Shown: piece after piece, positions 7,487-8,467 of the stretch
How positions within the stretch are numbered: position 1 is the stretch's first letter
Layout of the letters: each line of letters starts with the position of its first letter
Assembly (NCBI GenBank): GCA_011321895.1
Contig: DROK01000155.1
Span: forward strand, 1 to 8,467
Origin: Thermodesulfatator atlanticus
GTDB lineage: Bacteria; Desulfobacterota; Thermodesulfobacteria; Thermodesulfobacteriales; Thermodesulfatatoraceae
DNA: 8,467 nucleotides
Direction of reading: 5' to 3'
Notes under the pieces: generated by a model
Told to the model about the DNA's origin: nothing
Databases searched by the model: none
Seen by the model: the letters and a program-made list of their open reading frames with translations, nothing else
Translations under genes and position numbers: made by a program

Positions 7487-8221
7487 GTGGACGTTCGCAA
7501 AAGGCTGATCTTTCCCCTTGATGTTTCAGACCTTAAAAAGGCCCGCAGCTGGGTGCGCAAACTCAAAGACCACGTAGGCGTTTTTAAGATCGGGCTTGAG
7601 CTTTTCGTGGCCGAAGGCCCCCCTGCCATCGAAATGGTCCGCGAAGAAAGCCAGGCGGACATCTTTTTGGACCTCAAGTTACACGACATACCCGCTACGA
7701 TGCAAAAGGCGGCCCACCGGGCCAGCCTGGCAGGGGTTGATCTCCTTACGGTCCATATGTTAGCCGGCCGGGAGGCGGTAAAAAAGACGGTGGCCGCAGT
7801 GGAGGGGGGTACCAAGGTCTTTGCCGTCACCATTTTGACCTCCCACACCCGGGCGGAATTGATGGAAATCGGCTACTCCCCCGAGCTTTCTAGAGATCCC
7901 CAGGAGGCGGTCCTATGGCTGGCCCGGCTGGCCTATCGGGCCGGGTGCCACGGGATCGTTTGTTCAGGCAAAGAAGTGGCGGCGGTCAAAGAGGCCTTCA
8001 AGCACTTACGGGTAATCGTGCCCGGGGTACGCCCCAGCTGGGCCTCAGCCACCCACGACCAGGTACGGGTTGTTACCCCGTATGAGGCCATTTTGGCCGG
8101 AGCGGATTATTTAGTGATAGGTCGGCCTATCAGGGAGGCTTCTGACCCGGTGGCAGCGGCGGCTAAAATATTAGAAGAGATGAAACAGGCCTTTGTGGAG
8201 CAGGGGGTCGAGGTTGATTAG
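7487..8221 (+). CDS. pyrF: Orotidine 5'-phosphate decarboxylase
   Basis: This TIM-barrel enzyme converts OMP to UMP, the last step of de novo UMP synthesis, in the cytoplasm. Its 244 residues are the normal bacterial length. The motifs are complete: [12 protein letters not shown] (8-19); FKIGLELF with Lys34; [11 protein letters not shown] (62-72), carrying the catalytic Asp62, Lys64 and Asp67; LTVHMLAG (87-94); VPGVRPSW (178-185); and the phosphate-binding VIGRPI (210-215) with Arg213. The start is GTG 7487, supported by AGGAGG at 7477-7482 four bases upstream. The stop TAG overlaps the first codons of a DUF763 gene by 8 bases, so the two are probably co-transcribed and coupled. It is divergent from the TraB-like gene cluster. 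Confidence 0.97.
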   Translation: MDVRKRLIFPLDVSDLKKARSWVRKLKDHVGVFKIGLELFVAEGPPAIEMVREESQADIFLDLKLHDIPATMQKAAHRASLAGVDLLTVHMLAGREAVKKTVAAVEGGTKVFAVTILTSHTRAELMEIGYSPELSRDPQEAVLWLARLAYRAGCHGIVCSGKEVAAVKEAFKHLRVIVPGVRPSWASATHDQVRVVTPYEAILAGADYLVIGRPIREASDPVAAAAKILEEMKQAFVEQGVEVD

Positions 8222-8467
8222 GCGGACCGGGGTGGCAGATCTTCCCTTACACGGTGGCCGGGCACCCCGCTGGCTCTTCCAGCGTATGGTCCGGTTGGCC
8301 CGTGCCCTGGTGGAACTGATGGCCCTCGAATTTGGGGTTGAGGAAATACTGCGGCGCCTGGCTGATCCTTATTGGTTTCAGGCCTTTGGTTGCGTGCTGG
8401 GTTTTGACTGGCATTCCTCCGGGCTCACCACCACGGTCTGTGGGGCCTTAAAAGAGGCCGTTGCCCC
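8214..8467 (+). CDS. DUF763 family protein, N-terminal part (cut by window edge)
   Basis: The first 84 residues of a protein whose frame runs open off the right edge. From TTG 8214 it reads [20 protein letters not shown], then [14 protein letters not shown], and later [20 protein letters not shown] followed by TVCGALKEA. This is the conserved N-terminal block of DUF763 (PF05559) proteins, a family of unknown function found mostly in archaea and thermophilic bacteria. TTG 8214 is chosen because AGGGGG lies about 8 bases upstream and the N-terminus then fits the usual [13 protein letters not shown] start. The start lies inside the last codons of pyrF (8-base overlap), which suggests translational coupling. 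There is no signal peptide or membrane segment in the visible part. The family call is firm; the role is unknown. Confidence 0.85.
   Translation, partial: MIRRTGVADLPLHGGRAPRWLFQRMVRLARALVELMALEFGVEEILRRLADPYWFQAFGCVLGFDWHSSGLTTTVCGALKEAVA

Overview
The window looks like chromosomal DNA from a thermophilic, Gram-negative (diderm) bacterium. The evidence is a mid-to-high G+C content by eye, Lys/Glu/Arg-rich proteins, very tight gene packing, GTG/TTG starts, an outer-membrane beta-barrel with a C-terminal Phe, and a DUF763 gene, a family known mainly from archaea and thermophilic bacteria. A Thermodesulfobacteria-like lineage would fit, but that is an inference from gene content and not a sequence match. 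There is no sign of a mobile element, CRISPR array, tRNA or rRNA, and no gene-free stretch over about 80 bases.

Layout. A CPA1-type Na+/H+ antiporter (minus strand, cut by the left edge) is divergent from dxs (plus strand), the first enzyme of the MEP isoprenoid pathway. dxs converges on a four-gene minus-strand cluster so tightly that the palindrome TTAA at 2406-2409 supplies stop codons to both strands. Read in its own 5'->3' order, the cluster runs: a TraB/TIKI (GxxH)-like protein (7444->6734), a LolA-like periplasmic protein (6744->5983), a DUF1302-like outer-membrane beta-barrel (about 5989 or 5968->4655), and a two-halved RND/MMPL exporter (4628->2406). A 42-base divergent spacer holding an inverted repeat separates it from a plus-strand pair: pyrF (orotidine 5'-phosphate decarboxylase) and an overlapping DUF763 gene that runs off the right edge.

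How the genes work together. The minus-strand cluster has inner-membrane, periplasmic and outer-membrane parts, with overlaps or gaps of 26 bases or less, so it most likely encodes one trans-envelope system for a lipid or other hydrophobic cargo (inference). The LolA-like/beta-barrel/RND combination recurs in proteobacteria-like genomes. The TraB-like gene translationally coupled at its head is the less expected part. The other genes are housekeeping: isoprenoid precursors, pyrimidine synthesis and ion homeostasis. The main annotation uncertainty is the start of the beta-barrel gene, where the best Shine-Dalgarno sequence points to a CTG codon.
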